Of a stretch of DNA of 64,000 bases, positions 30,169 through 41,138 are shown in pieces; the first letter of the stretch is position 1; each line of letters begins with the position of its first letter. Source of the stretch: Rhynchopus sp. YZ270_cl-10 (Eukaryota; Euglenozoa; Diplonemea; Diplonemida; Diplonemidae). The stretch lies in NCBI GenBank assembly GCA_964035575.1, contig OZ037900.1, positions 682,001 to 746,000 of the forward strand, read 5' to 3'. The position numbers and the translations under genes were made by a program. The notes beneath the pieces are model-generated. The model saw only the letters and a program-made list of their open reading frames with translations. It ran no database searches and was not told the origin of the DNA.

Positions 30169-33100
30169 TTACTTCAAAAGGTTTGTTGCGAGGAAGATCC
30201 GCTTCAAAACCGATGGAAGGTCTGAAGAATCGTAACAGACGTGCCCATGACCAGGCGGGAGGTCTTTTCTGATGCGCTCCGCTTCTTTCCCCATTGAGGC
30301 AATGAAGATGCAGAATACGTGGACCTTTGGGTTGGATTTTACTAGACGCGCCAGCTCAGAGGTTGTGATGCCATAACGGCGCAAATTTGCGTCAGAAATG
30401 AGGAAAACAAAACGTTGATCCGAATCCTTCTCTGCAGCCACTTTGATAGCATGCTTCAGAGACTCTAAAGTATTGTCTCCAGACCAGCAGTACTGTGTAT
30501 GCGCGACCATCGACATCACCATTTCCAACCTCTCCTTTTTGTTTTGCGGGGGGGTGTCAAAACCTACCAGGTTAATCGCGGGGCTGTCACCACTATGACC
30601 GATCATGCTGTACTCGAGCTTATCTTCCATCCCTTTGAAGCTTTCGGTCACCATGATCGCTGTTTCAACGCTTCTGTCGAGACGGTGATCCATCGAATTA
30701 AACCTAAACATCGACGCACTGCAGTCCATACAAAACACAATCCTCTTCTTCTTCTTTCCCAAGGGGGACGGTGCATCGGGGCTTTCCCCACGTTTTTTAT
30801 AAATCCCCTTTTCTCCTGTAATGCCTTCAACCAGTTTCGACTCATCCCAGACCCCATCGGTTTGGTTGCGTAGCCACACCCTTTCGCCTTCCTTTGAGCG
30901 CAGGCCTTTGAGCATTGTTTGCACCATGGCTACTTCTTTTCTGACCGCATCGTGCGCACGGTTGTACATAGAAGATTCTTGTGGTGACATATGAATCTCT
31001 TTAAGGCGGTTTTTCAATGCTTCTTGCCCCATCTGTTTGGCCTGATCCTTCAAATGTTGTGGAACGTTCTGTTTTGCCTCATCGCTAACCTGGTGTATAG
31101 GGTGTCCTGCGTCAATCCGGTACGGTCCTACCTTGCCTCCAAGCCCAGCAGTGTCGGTCCCTCCAGTTCCTCCCGCCCAGGTGTTTCCGCCGACGTGAGG
31201 AGTGTTGTCCGGATCCTCTTTGCCATGTTTCAGTTCGTTCGGCGTGATTTGAGAGTCGCTATAATTGAAGGAGAGCTCTTCAGGCTCTCCGGTGGAGGAT
31301 AATTCACGGCGTCCGCCTATGATGCTTTCCCATCGTCCCCATTCTGCCGTCGCCCGCTCAACACTCAAATCCATAATACAAATCTGCGTGAGAGTAGGAG
31401 AAGTAAACGCCACAGTCTGATTCGGCAGAACGCAGATCGAATGGTGGTCTGCATCCCCAGAGGGCCTCCCTTTTGCGGTATTGAAAACCCGCGCCGTGCT
31501 GTCGTGAGTATCAAACACAGCAACCCTCGCAGTATCCAACCGATGCAGCAAATACCTCTCTGAACACGCTGCGGTCCCTACTGCCTGGGGAAGCGAAAAA
31601 ATTCCGAGCTTTTCTAATACCGGTCTGGCGGTGACTGTTGCGGAGTTGTTCTGGTAGGTCACATCACCGCAGGTTAAATGCGCTGCGTCTGGCATAAAAG
31701 ATGATGGCTTCCCCGATGCAAATCTTGGCGCAATCTGCGCGATGTGTGCCGCATGGTTGTCGCTCTTCTCCGTCACCTTGAACACCTTTCCGACCAAACC
31801 CTTCTCCCCAATCGCCACAGTGTACGCCACACCATCTCCATGCACCAACACCGTATCCTGCGCTGTCGACGTCACCTGCCTGATCGCCACCTTCGTATCC
31901 TCAGTACCCCCTACCTCCAATGCATGCCATTCTTCAGTCTGCGGGTTATACATATTCACCTCTGTGTCACTGTACACCACTACCCGAGCATATCTACCCG
32001 CACCATAGTCTACACGAACCACCGGAGTTTTGCTGGTAAATGAAGCCATGATACCCCCATCCGACTCTTCCCGGGAAGAGAGAGGTGGAGTAAGAAGCTT
32101 TCCTGTACGTCCGCGAGGGTCGATCAACAGAACCGAAGACATATCTTCGGATGATACGAGAAGCTGGTTTCCGATCGCATGAAGTTCAAGCTTGAGGGAG
32201 TTTGTTGAAAACATCGAAGAAGAAGAAGCGGCTTGGACAAACCGAGCAAGATCCATAGCAGAGTGGGAAGAATGGTCGAGATGGGTGGGTTTGGAGGAGA
32301 TTGGTACATAAAGGTCACGACCACGGAAGGTGAGGAGGGTGAGCGATCCTTTTATTTCTACAATGCTGTGAAGACATCCGTCATCGGTGGAGGCGATGGC
32401 ACGGATGCGGCCGGGGGTGGAAATACTGTAGAGGTGTTCATCAAAAACGCCGTCACTCCGTCCTTCGCTTATTGTTGTGTCGGTTGCCCCGCTGTGCCCC
32501 CACGACCATACTTCAGGGTCTGCGACAGAGGAGTGTAGGATGCGTGGGTAACATTCTCCATGAATTTCAAACCTGCATACCATCTCCGGCGCCGGCAGGC
32601 TGACTCCTGGAGCTAGCGCGCACCGCTGCACCGACTTTCCTTTTCCGTTCAGCGGGATGCCATGCTTCTCGAACACGCCTTCGATGATCTCCCTCGTCGT
32701 CTGATCAAATATGTCAAATGCAAACACATTTCTCAACGCTGTTGCCATGCCATCATCCGGATACTTCTCCACATGCTTCACCACCGCAACCAACTCTCTC
32801 AAGGAGTACGGATACGCCAACAACCCTTCTTCCACATGATGTGCCAAATCCTCAAATGCATCCACCATAGCATTCAGTGCAAATGCCGGCACAGATGGTC
32901 CATACTGCCTCAACACCTGCAACCGCGACTCTCTTTGCGGATTGTCAACCAAATGGCACCTAAACAAATCACCACACGCCGAAAAAAAATCATTTCCAAG
33001 AAACGGAAACCCCGGCACATTCGCAAGCGCAACCAAACGGAAGGACGGATGGATTTCAATCGCGCCCTCCTCTTCCGACCAGCCTCCTTCTCCTCCATCC

Positions 33101-35796
33101 CCTTCCCTCCTTGCACGCTGCACAATCCTACGCCCATCAGCCAACAGCAACTCCTTATCCTCCACCAACCCTTTGAGGATACCTACGACTTCCAATGGTG
33201 CCTTGTCGATCTCATCGACCACTAGAATGTGACCAAGCTTCACTGCCTTTACCAACGGAGCATCCTCCCATACAATACGCCCTTCAACAACCTCAGGGCG
33301 AACTGTCAAAGAAGATACGGTCGAATCACGGTGAAGCTGAACATATTGGCGAGGTCTGTTCAATAACTGCAACATTCTGTCAATCAGCCTATTCTTCCCC
33401 ACACCCTGCCTCCCAATCAAAAGGATGTGGCTGTCTCCATTGAAATCAAAGAGCAATTTACGGAGGCACGCAAGATGTTCTTGGTTGTCATGGAACACTA
33501 TGCTAGGGACCAACGCTGCCTCTTCTGCGTCTGCAGGGGTTGAAAGGGCTGCGGTAACGTCCCCGATGGTGAGCGTTCCCTTCTCAACATCGCGCTGTAC
33601 AGATAATTCTGACCGTTCTTTCGAGGAAGGCACAATACGAGCCTCGCTGATCAACTGTCTCACCCTATCTGCAACAAATTCAGGCATAATCTCTAATAGC
33701 AGCGAATCCGCCACTGCATCGTACAGCTGCCCCTCTGTCTCGGATGCCGCGCAGCTCCTCGCAATCCTTCTGAGCTGTCTCAACGACATAACCGGAATCG
33801 CCGAATCCTCCTCATTCTCCTCCTTCAGTAAAACGTGAAGGCGAAGCAGGTCGTTTATATCCTGTGGAATCTTGCCGTTCACGATGTGCGTCAAAATCGC
33901 TCTCAACTCCGACACCGGCGGTACAGCAAAGCGGTGAAAGCTAAAGAAATGCTGAACCTCTCCTTCGACCCAATTCTTAATGGAGGTTGCCTGCTCTGTT
34001 GCGGCGTTGTAAGGATGGGCTAAGGCAATGACGCGGAATGCGGGGTGCACCTCGAATACTTGTTGCGCGGTGAGCTCCTCCCGGGTTGCGCCTCCGGCAA
34101 GAAGGTTTTGGTAGTCGCTGGAGCGGTGGAGGACCGTACCATCATATAGAGTGGTTTCACCGTCAACGAGAAGGCGGCCAATCGATGCCAACACTCCGGG
34201 TTGCAGCTTATCCACCCCATCGAGAATGACCAGACGCCCTGCCATCGCAGCATCCGCAAGCGACGCAGTCTCCCAAATGGTGTCCCCTTCAGTGTCGGTT
34301 GTTCTCCTCTGAAGCATATCGCGTGCACTCATGTCCCAATGACAATGGATAGTGCTCATTTTTTCCGCATATCCAAACATTCCCGCAAAGCTCTTCGCCA
34401 AAGCGCTCTTCCCGGAACCACTTTCGCCTACAACGCAGATGTGTTTGCCTAGACAGTGGTCCTTCACCATATCTGTTAGGACCGCGGAAAATCCCTCTGT
34501 CATGACCAAATCTGGAGTTCCAAAACGCCCTGCCTCACCACACCCCGCAGTACACGAAACGGTCTTCCCACTGCGGCTTCTGAAGGAAACATCCGCATAA
34601 CGCACGCCATCTGCCTCATTTTTTTCAATACTTCCAATGGAATATGCGTTGTCCACAGGAAGCGAGGTTCTCCCTGCGGCAAAGCTGTCATCATAGAGAC
34701 TGTACTTCTTCAACACTGCTGACGCAAATGCGCGGGTCTGTTCTGGATCATCCGCAAATTCGGACAAAATATGATACGGATAGACCCGCTTCAACACATC
34801 AACTAACGCATCTTCAGGAAACTTCCCTGCAGCAGCTCCCCAATCAAGCAGATCTGAGTCAATCATGTCGGGCAAATGCTTTTCTCTGTCCTGATCGGTG
34901 CCTCCTGCCTCTGCTGCGCGGAGTCCTGCCATGAGACCTACAATCGTTTCCGCACGCTCCTCTGGAACCAACTGCTTCACCGCACCAAAGAGATACCCTA
35001 GCGTAGGCGAATCGATGTCAAGACATTGGAATCTGCTTCTAAGAGGAGGGTCCAAAGGGGTACCGTTGTAGCGAGGTACCGGAAGGCCAAGGGCAATGAC
35101 ACGGAAGTCGCGTGATACTTTGACTAGCCCCATATCAGCAAGCTCCGATTCGGTGTGGGTAAGGAGGAGTTCGTCGTAACGATCCGGGGAGGTGAGGAAA
35201 CGGCCATCCTCAAGGCTCATTTCTCTGTTTTCAAGAAGGTTGTTGATAATGGGGAGTACGTTACGTTCCACCCTCTCCACCCCGTCGAGGATCAGAACGC
35301 GGCCATGAATCGCTGCCCGAACGGCAGATTGATCGACAAAGACCAACCCTCCCCTTCGCATTTCCCTTCTCTGCTTGATGTCAGCTTCGGTCGTATCGCG
35401 GGATAAAGACAGATACTCAACTTCCTTCATAAGGGAATGACAGTATTTCATGGCCAACCACCGTCTTCTCGGTCCAGGAGTGCCCATCAGATAGATGTCC
35501 TGCCCAAGGTTGTGCTTCTGCATCATCCAGCGGATTTGCTCTAAGGTCTCCCTATCATCCGGCAGATACCCCGAGGTGGGAACCAAATGGGGTTCAGAAG
35601 GGATGCGCACGGTGCTGGTCACGCCACCCAAGGTCACCTCACCAGCCCCTTTGGAAAGCGCGCGGAGCTGTCTGGACCATCTAGAGGGGCGGCTGGCAGG
35701 GGAGGAGAAGGAGGAGGAGGAGACGTCGGCAGAGGCAGGGGTCGTAGTGGTGGCCCCGAGCCTGAGAGAACGGACCACGCCAGAGGCACGGCGCAT
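30169..35796 (-). CDS. VWA8: VWA8-like mitochondrial AAA+ / von Willebrand A protein
   Basis: 1,875 residues in a single exon, close to the usual length of VWA8 (about 1,900). In animals VWA8 is a mitochondrial matrix-side ATPase of poorly known function. The N-terminus is Arg/Ser/Ala-rich without acids (MRRASGVVRSLRLGATTT), a probable presequence. Three MoxR/dynein-like AAA modules follow: a degenerate P-loop (YLMGTPGPRRRW, about 102-113), a complete one (VVGESGSGKSALAKS, about 455) and a third (LIGRQGVGKNRLID, about 795), each with VDEIDK- or LDGVDK-like Walker B text. A beta-rich middle leads to a C-terminal VWA domain with the MIDAS motif DCSAS (about 1690) and later Thr/Asp ligands (SGDNT). 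In its upstream region lie two GGGGAGA arrays. Confidence 0.92.
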   Translation of the reverse strand: MRRASGVVRSLRLGATTTTPASADVSSSSFSSPASRPSRWSRQLRALSKGAGEVTLGGVTSTVRIPSEPHLVPTSGYLPDDRETLEQIRWMMQKHNLGQDIYLMGTPGPRRRWLAMKYCHSLMKEVEYLSLSRDTTEADIKQRREMRRGGLVFVDQSAVRAAIHGRVLILDGVERVERNVLPIINNLLENREMSLEDGRFLTSPDRYDELLLTHTESELADMGLVKVSRDFRVIALGLPVPRYNGTPLDPPLRSRFQCLDIDSPTLGYLFGAVKQLVPEERAETIVGLMAGLRAAEAGGTDQDREKHLPDMIDSDLLDWGAAAGKFPEDALVDVLKRVYPYHILSEFADDPEQTRAFASAVLKKYSLYDDSFAAGRTSLPVDNAYSIGSIEKNEADGVRYADVSFRSRSGKTVSCTAGCGEAGRFGTPDLVMTEGFSAVLTDMVKDHCLGKHICVVGESGSGKSALAKSFAGMFGYAEKMSTIHCHWDMSARDMLQRRTTDTEGDTIWETASLADAAMAGRLVILDGVDKLQPGVLASIGRLLVDGETTLYDGTVLHRSSDYQNLLAGGATREELTAQQVFEVHPAFRVIALAHPYNAATEQATSIKNWVEGEVQHFFSFHRFAVPPVSELRAILTHIVNGKIPQDINDLLRLHVLLKEENEEDSAIPVMSLRQLRRIARSCAASETEGQLYDAVADSLLLEIMPEFVADRVRQLISEARIVPSSKERSELSVQRDVEKGTLTIGDVTAALSTPADAEEAALVPSIVFHDNQEHLACLRKLLFDFNGDSHILLIGRQGVGKNRLIDRMLQLLNRPRQYVQLHRDSTVSSLTVRPEVVEGRIVWEDAPLVKAVKLGHILVVDEIDKAPLEVVGILKGLVEDKELLLADGRRIVQRARREGDGGEGGWSEEEGAIEIHPSFRLVALANVPGFPFLGNDFFSACGDLFRCHLVDNPQRESRLQVLRQYGPSVPAFALNAMVDAFEDLAHHVEEGLLAYPYSLRELVAVVKHVEKYPDDGMATALRNVFAFDIFDQTTREIIEGVFEKHGIPLNGKGKSVQRCALAPGVSLPAPEMVCRFEIHGECYPRILHSSVADPEVWSWGHSGATDTTISEGRSDGVFDEHLYSISTPGRIRAIASTDDGCLHSIVEIKGSLTLLTFRGRDLYVPISSKPTHLDHSSHSAMDLARFVQAASSSSMFSTNSLKLELHAIGNQLLVSSEDMSSVLLIDPRGRTGKLLTPPLSSREESDGGIMASFTSKTPVVRVDYGAGRYARVVVYSDTEVNMYNPQTEEWHALEVGGTEDTKVAIRQVTSTAQDTVLVHGDGVAYTVAIGEKGLVGKVFKVTEKSDNHAAHIAQIAPRFASGKPSSFMPDAAHLTCGDVTYQNNSATVTARPVLEKLGIFSLPQAVGTAACSERYLLHRLDTARVAVFDTHDSTARVFNTAKGRPSGDADHHSICVLPNQTVAFTSPTLTQICIMDLSVERATAEWGRWESIIGGRRELSSTGEPEELSFNYSDSQITPNELKHGKEDPDNTPHVGGNTWAGGTGGTDTAGLGGKVGPYRIDAGHPIHQVSDEAKQNVPQHLKDQAKQMGQEALKNRLKEIHMSPQESSMYNRAHDAVRKEVAMVQTMLKGLRSKEGERVWLRNQTDGVWDESKLVEGITGEKGIYKKRGESPDAPSPLGKKKKRIVFCMDCSASMFRFNSMDHRLDRSVETAIMVTESFKGMEDKLEYSMIGHSGDSPAINLVGFDTPPQNKKERLEMVMSMVAHTQYCWSGDNTLESLKHAIKVAAEKDSDQRFVFLISDANLRRYGITTSELARLVKSNPKVHVFCIFIASMGKEAERIRKDLPPGHGHVCYDSSDLPSVLKRIFLATNLLK

Positions 35797-35844
35797 TGTT
35801 GTTGTTTTTGAAAGTTTTGTGTTGGGTGGTTTTTGGGGGGGTGA

Positions 35845-36036
35845 GGGGGGGAGAGGGGAGAGGGGAGAGGGGAGAGGGGAGAGGGGAGAGGGGAGAGGGG
35901 AGAGGGGAGAGGGGAGAGGGGAGAGGGGAGAGGGGAGAGGGGAGAGGGGAGAGGGGAGAGGGGAGAGGGGAGAGGGGAGAGGGGAGAGGGGAGAGGGGAG
36001 AGGGGAGAGGGGAGAGGGGAGAGGGGAGAGGGGAGA
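35845..36036. repeat. Tandem array, 7-bp unit GGGGAGA, about 27 copies
   Basis: Near-perfect copies starting about 50 bp upstream of the VWA8 start. On the coding strand it is a 190-bp pure pyrimidine tract (TCTCCCC units); on the plus strand it is G-rich enough to form quadruplexes. Confidence 0.95.
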
Positions 36037-36400
36037 TCTGAGATAGATAGAGAGTACCTAAAAGACCCGCGAAGGGCGAACAGCAATGATGAAAACGGAG
36101 AGGAGGGAAGGGGGATACTTTTATCTCGAAATAGGCGCTACGATGAGGGGGGCGAATGTGGAAGCCGAAACAACCCAAAACAAATTCCAACAAAAAATCT
36201 GATGAAGATGGTGTGGTGATTTGGTGAGGGTAGAGACTGAAACATAAACGGACCCCGGCCAACCAGGACAAAGCCTGAGGAAAATCAAATAAATATTCTG
36301 CCAAATAGCAGTGTGCGTGCCATGTCAAATCAAAAGGACGGTAGTCTCTATCAAAGATCTCCCAACACGCAGCGAAGCTGCTCCGCTAAAGCGTGTTTCA

Positions 36401-36633
36401 GGGAGAGGGGAGAGGGGAGAGGGGAGAGGGGAGAGGGGAGAGGGGAGAGGGGAGAGGGGAGAGGGGAGAGGGGAGAGGGGAGAGGGGAGAGGGGAGAGGG
36501 GAGAGGGGAGAGGGGAGAGGGGAGAGGGGAGAGGGGAGAGGGGAGAGGGGAGAGGGGAGAGGGGAGAGGGGAGAGGGGAGAGGGGAGAGGGGAGAGGGGA
36601 GAGGGGAGAGGGGAGAGGGGAGAGGGGAGAGGG
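36401..36633. repeat. Tandem array, 7-bp unit GGGGAGA, about 33 copies
   Basis: Same unit and strand as 35845-36036, separated from it by 365 bp of unique sequence. The two arrays probably derive from one another. Confidence 0.95.
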
Positions 36634-36941
36634 ATAACCCTCCTCCCAGTTCTGTCTGTTGGTGGGGAGATTTGAGTGGAGGGGGAGGGGGAGGGGGAGA
36701 GAATACACTACGTGGTCCAGAGGCACCTGGCAAGAGAAATTATTTGTTATAAAAATGACAAGTGAAATGACATGTAAATCACTTGTCATGACAAGTGACC
36801 ACTTATCACTTTCACTTATCATTTCATTTGTCACCATGACAAATGAAATTGGTCCTGGATTACGTCGTGTAGGGGAAATGGAGGAATTAAAAAAATTTGG
36901 AAGATGGGAGATGTAGTTCCGTATTTGTTGGTGTCTTTTTA

Positions 36942-36992
36942 AAAACTTGGTTGTTTTAGTGTACACCCGAAGATGAGATCCACTATTTTTTT
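36942..36992 (+). repeat. Family D element
   Basis: AAAACTTGGTTGTTTTAGTG, TACACCCGAAGATGAG, ATCCACTATTTTT. The TAGTG/CACTA arms are intact. Confidence 0.75.
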
Positions 36993-37487
36993 TTTTCTCT
37001 CGTTTGTTTTTTTTTTATTGCTATTTTTTATTGTTTGTTTTATCTTTTTTTTTGAGGCCATATACTGCCTCCTACTAGTTATCAAACACACAAACACCCG
37101 ATTTCCCCTCTAACAAACACACCGAACCTCCCCCAGACACACACCCCTTTTTCTGGTTTATGAAACAACGGCTGCGTGGTGTGGTTTCGTAACCACATCC
37201 TGTTCTCGTGTAAGACACTTAACGAGACCAAGACTGCTTAAGAAACACACCTTCACACGCACACACAAAAAAAAAATATATTATAAACCATCAGAACAAC
37301 ATAACGGACACACGTGTACCAATCCTTGTGCCTGCAACCCTGCTCTTGTACACAAAGGGAATGGAGAAAAAAAAAGTGAAGTTGATAGTACAAACGCCTC
37401 TGGGACGCAGGCACTGACACACAAAAAAATAAATCCCCTAACAAAAAAGGAGAATGCAAAAGATGTCGTATGGTTCAAAAAAAAAAA

Positions 37488-37551
37488 GTTGACTTGAAAT
37501 ACAAAGCCCTCTCGTTGACAGTGTACCTTGGTACATGACTAAGGTACATTG
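37488..37551 (+). repeat. Family A short element, 5' half
   Basis: GTTGACTTGAAATACAAAGC, CCTCTCGTTGACAG, TGTACCTTGGTAC, then a different tail. A family F copy follows at 37567-37603 and a partial C copy at about 37742. Confidence 0.8.
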
Positions 37552-37840
37552 TATTTAAAAAAAAAAAGGTTGAAAGATGAGTATGTTTCACGTACATACA
37601 CACCTCTATGAAAAAATGCTACGTTATCCCCTCCCCACCCCCACCCCTACCCCGAAGCAAAGACATATCAATGAAAGGGAATGTGCCTCACAGATCACAG
37701 AGCAACACATTATACGAGGGGGAAAAAAACACACTAAAAGAGAAGTTGAAAGTGCAAAAAAATACAAACACCACAACCAGACAAACCCAGGCAGACTCAA
37801 ATCACTATCTTTTTCTGCAAAAGGACGTTTTTTTACCCCA

Positions 37841-37914
37841 CACGGTGGCCCATACGGACCCTCAAGGTAGGGTCCGCGGGGGGTACCTCCAAAAGGGTCC
37901 GATGGGCCACCGTG
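37841..37914. mobile_element. Palindromic MITE, CACGGTGGCC ends, copy 2
   Basis: CACGGTGGCC and ACGGACCCT on the left mirror AGGGTCCGATGGGCCACCG on the right, with TG at the end. The flanks are CA on both sides, a possible 2-bp duplication. It matches 8623-8701. Confidence 0.75.
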
Positions 37915-38282
37915 CACTATAAAAATAGCACAGTTATTTTTTTTTACAGTGGTTATTTCCCCCCCCTCTTCCTTTGCTCTGCCTTTCCCTCTCTCTGTTC
38001 CTTGAAGAAAAAAAAAAAAACTCTCCCTTCTTTTAAGGAAGTCATCTCCAACAAGAGTGCAAACAGTATTGTGCGAAGCCTCCTCCCCCCCCATCCCTTC
38101 TCTTTCAATACCAATAACAATAATGGAACAAACCATTTTTTTTTTTAATTTTTGGAAATTGAAAACATCCCCCAATATTGCTATTTTTAGTATTTTCTTT
38201 CGGGGGGGTTTTTTTTTTGCATTCTTTTGCAATATTTCTCTCTCTCTCTCTCTCTCATTTTTTTTCTCTTCTTTTTGCATCC

Positions 38283-39146
38283 TCACTTCATCCCCCCCGC
38301 TATTTCAAGCGCAAGGTTGTGCGCGCCGGTTGAGAAATTGAATGGTTCCTTTGAAATAGGGAGCCGACGGCGGAGCGTTTTGAGGCTTTGGTCGGAGAGG
38401 TGTTGGCACATCTCTTCAAGCTTCATGTGGAATTCCCGTTCTGCGTCGTCGATGAAGAGAAGGGCAAGGCGAGCAACATCGTCTTCTTTGGCGTGGGAGA
38501 CGGTTTTTTGGATTTTCTTTGTGGTGTCCATCTGGACGTTCCCTGCTTCGTAGTAGTGGACAGCATTGCGGATCAACCCATCCAGCGTCGCAGACGCTAC
38601 AACACCCTCTGATACCGTACAGCTCACTGCCGTCCGCGACTGCCACCGTCCACTCCAGCTCGCACCACGGTTGCTTTTCTCAGAGTTAATGCACACAACG
38701 TACTCATTTTCTCCAATCGCAAAAACATTCCCCGCTCCGCTCCTGTAATGCGCTTCTATATAGCTATCCAACCGGATCTGCAGTTTCTTCTGGAAGGTGG
38801 TGGACGGGGTTTCAACTGGGTGGTCGCATTCCTCTGCAACGAGCTTGAGGTGGTTGGTCACGGTGAAGTATTTATCCGCAATGGGGTCGAGGAAGATGTG
38901 GCATGTGTCGTCCTCAGGGTCCTTGCAGTTATCCTTAGAAAGGATTATGCGGGATCCATAGGGGCTGTCCACGGTGACGAGGTTGTCCATGTTGTATTTG
39001 CGGACCACCTCTGGGATGAGCGAGTCGATCAGTTCGTCGTCTGCAACAAGGATGCGCACGTCGCGGACGACGTGCTGCAGTTCGTGGCAAGGGCTAGCAA
39101 GAATGAACTGCCTCGCAATCTCTGCCTTCTCTTCGGGAGTCGCCAT
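38283..39146 (-). CDS. CAPZA: F-actin capping protein, alpha subunit
   Basis: Alpha half of the CapZ heterodimer, which caps barbed ends of actin filaments in the cytoplasm and also serves in dynactin in some eukaryotes. It has 287 residues in one exon, matching the family length of about 286. The N-terminus (EEKAEIARQFILASPCHEL) is typical, and SWSGRWQSRTAVSC corresponds to the conserved NGRWRSEW-like block. The C-terminal region, which holds the actin-binding tentacle, is complete. The coding strand has a pyrimidine tract ending CATAG 11 bases before the ATG, a plausible splice acceptor. The beta subunit is not in this window. Confidence 0.93.
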   Translation of the reverse strand: MATPEEKAEIARQFILASPCHELQHVVRDVRILVADDELIDSLIPEVVRKYNMDNLVTVDSPYGSRIILSKDNCKDPEDDTCHIFLDPIADKYFTVTNHLKLVAEECDHPVETPSTTFQKKLQIRLDSYIEAHYRSGAGNVFAIGENEYVVCINSEKSNRGASWSGRWQSRTAVSCTVSEGVVASATLDGLIRNAVHYYEAGNVQMDTTKKIQKTVSHAKEDDVARLALLFIDDAEREFHMKLEEMCQHLSDQSLKTLRRRLPISKEPFNFSTGAHNLALEIAGGMK

Positions 39147-39910
39147 TATTAGCTTCTATGAAAAGAAGGGAAGGGGGGAGAAGAAAGGGGGGCTGTGTAC
39201 CTATGGGATGGGTGTGGTTGAGGTGAACAAAAAAAAAAAGGTGAAGATCCCTTCACAAAAGAGACTGCTGTTAGTGCAAACTTTTAAGCCTGGCCATTTT
39301 AACATTGGTACAGGAAAATTGATAGCGAAAAACGCCTCGTGTAATGCACTGACACTCCACGGAGGGGTTATCGAACCCCCCAGCAGGACACACAGAGAAA
39401 AGAGAAAGGCTGTAAAATGAATGTCTGCCTAAAAAAAAAAATGCCTCAAAAAGTTTGATGAGAAAAATCTAGAACACATGAAGGGAGCTATTGTTTTTTT
39501 TATTGACTAGAGAGGGTAGGGGATGGAATGGGGGTTTTTTTAATAACGGTTTTGACAAAAAAAAGAAGGGAAAAGAAAAAAAAAACGACGGGAAGGTGCG
39601 CAGAAATTATGGTGTGGGGAAAATGAGCTTTTTGGGCCAAATCTCTACACCCTGCCATGCCACTCTCACACACACACACCCATTTTTTTTTTTTCTGCCA
39701 ACCTACCTATTTGCTGTTATTTTTCTTTAGTCTCAGCTGTTTTTTTGGGAATGGGGGTTTTTTGAAAAGGGAGTATCTAAGTAAAATAATAACGAGAGAC
39801 TTTTTGGGGGAAGGTGGTGGAAGGAGAAAGGGAAAAGGAAAGGGGAAGGGCGGGGGAGGAAAAAAAATCATGTGTGCTGTTTTACAAAAGGAAAAAAAGA
39901 AGAAGAAATT

Positions 39911-39949
39911 GTAAGATGCAATCTAAACCTCACTGTGCTTAGTCACCTT
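39911..39949 (+). repeat. Family B hairpin element
   Basis: TAAGATGCAATCTAAACC, TCACTGTGCTTAGTCACC, with a few stem mismatches. Confidence 0.65.
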
Positions 39950-40129
39950 AGCAGAAAAGGAAAAAAAGAAAAAAAAAAAATTACATTCACAGCAAATTCA
40001 ATGGAACAGAACGAACAGATATGGGGTTGGGGGGAAGACAGGAACCACGCAGTGCCAATTTCTCCTGGTAATGGGGACCCTGGGCACGCTTCCCTTGTCA
40101 TGGTTGGTGTGTTTTTTTCTTTTCTTTTT

Positions 40130-40183
40130 TGTTGAAAACTTGGTTGTATTAGTGTAGACACCCGAGGATGAACTCCACTATAC
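40130..40183 (+). repeat. Family D element, consensus-like
   Basis: GAAAACTTGGTTGTATTAG, TGTAGACACCCGAGGATG, AACTCCACTAT. This is the cleanest intact copy and the reference for the split copy at 8605-9625. Confidence 0.8.
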
Positions 40184-40549
40184 AAAACGCTGTTTTGTTT
40201 TTTTTCGTTTGGACTGGAAATATTGGCCTAAGTCTTTCACTTTGCATATTCTCTTTGATGAAAGTGTTATTTCTCGATCCAATCGGGTTTTAGCATTTTT
40301 TCCCCTTTCGGCATACAAAGGTAGGATGGTCGGGGAAAGGAAGGGAGTATGTGATGATGTGTGTATCATGGCAATAATTTTTTAAAAGGAGAGAAACGTT
40401 GGTAAACCACTGCTTCCATCACCAAAGAAAAGAAAAAAAGGGATGTGCCTCACAGTGCACAAACCCTCAAGAAATCAGAATCATCGCCATGTTACACCCA
40501 CAAAACATTTTTCTAACAAATTGTACTTTTTTTTTGATTATTTTTTTTA

Positions 40550-41059
40550 CTGGGGGGGGCCGAATAGTAGACCCCGGGTCCACTATTAGGCGAACCGACG
40601 GGTATAAATCGGGGGTCTCAGAAAAAAAATTTTTTTTTTCCAAGTTGAATAGTAGACCCCCCCTAAATAGTAGACCCCCCAAAAATTTTTTTCTGTATTT
40701 TTACTAAATCCCTCCTGTCGATGAGGCTGATAGGGTGTGTCAAAATATACTGATTTTTGCTTCTTTGGAAAGATTTGTCACAAAATCTATCCAAAGAAAG
40801 AAAAGTCAATTTGAAATTTGTAGTTGATCCCCTCTAAAATTTTTCCGTGACTTCCGCAAAAAGTCAAAAAAAACGAAAACCTGGGGGGGGGGGGGGGTCC
40901 ACTATTCAACGGAAAAAAAAATTTTCCCCCAGAATTTCTCAGGGGGGGTCCACTATTCAAAGGAAAAAAAATTTAAAAAAACCCAGAATTCCCAGGGGGG
41001 GTCTACTATTCAAGGGGGGTCTACTATTCAGGGGGGGTCCACTATTCGGCCCCCCCCAG
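40550..41059. mobile_element. TA-flanked MITE, CTGGGGGGGGCCG ends, 510 bp
   Basis: CTGGGGGGGGCCGAATAGT on the left mirrors the right end, and TA sits on both sides. GAATAGTAGACCCCCC or its complement GGTCCACTATTC repeats several times near both ends. No coding content. Confidence 0.8.
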
Positions 41060-41138
41060 TAATTGGATGACACAAAAAAAATCTTTCAAAAAGATGGATG
41101 CACACACAGGCACACACATCTAAGTGGATTTTCTTTTT

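Larger units (their letters stand above)
35797..38282. other. 2.5-kb region between VWA8 and CapZ alpha genes
   Basis: Holds two GGGGAGA arrays, a cluster of inverted ACTTGTCA/TGACAAGT copies (about 36755-36850), a D element, family A, C and F copies and a palindromic MITE. No gene seen. Confidence 0.5.

Noticed and set aside
30169-35796. Midasin (Rea1/Mdn1) instead of VWA8
   Set aside because: Both combine AAA modules with a C-terminal VWA domain, but midasin has six AAA modules and more than 4,000 residues. Length, three modules and the presequence fit VWA8.
35496-36966. Frames of repeating GEGRGER or LPSPLSP text
   Set aside because: They are translations of the GGGGAGA arrays, open in several frames at once because a 7-bp unit cycles through all of them.
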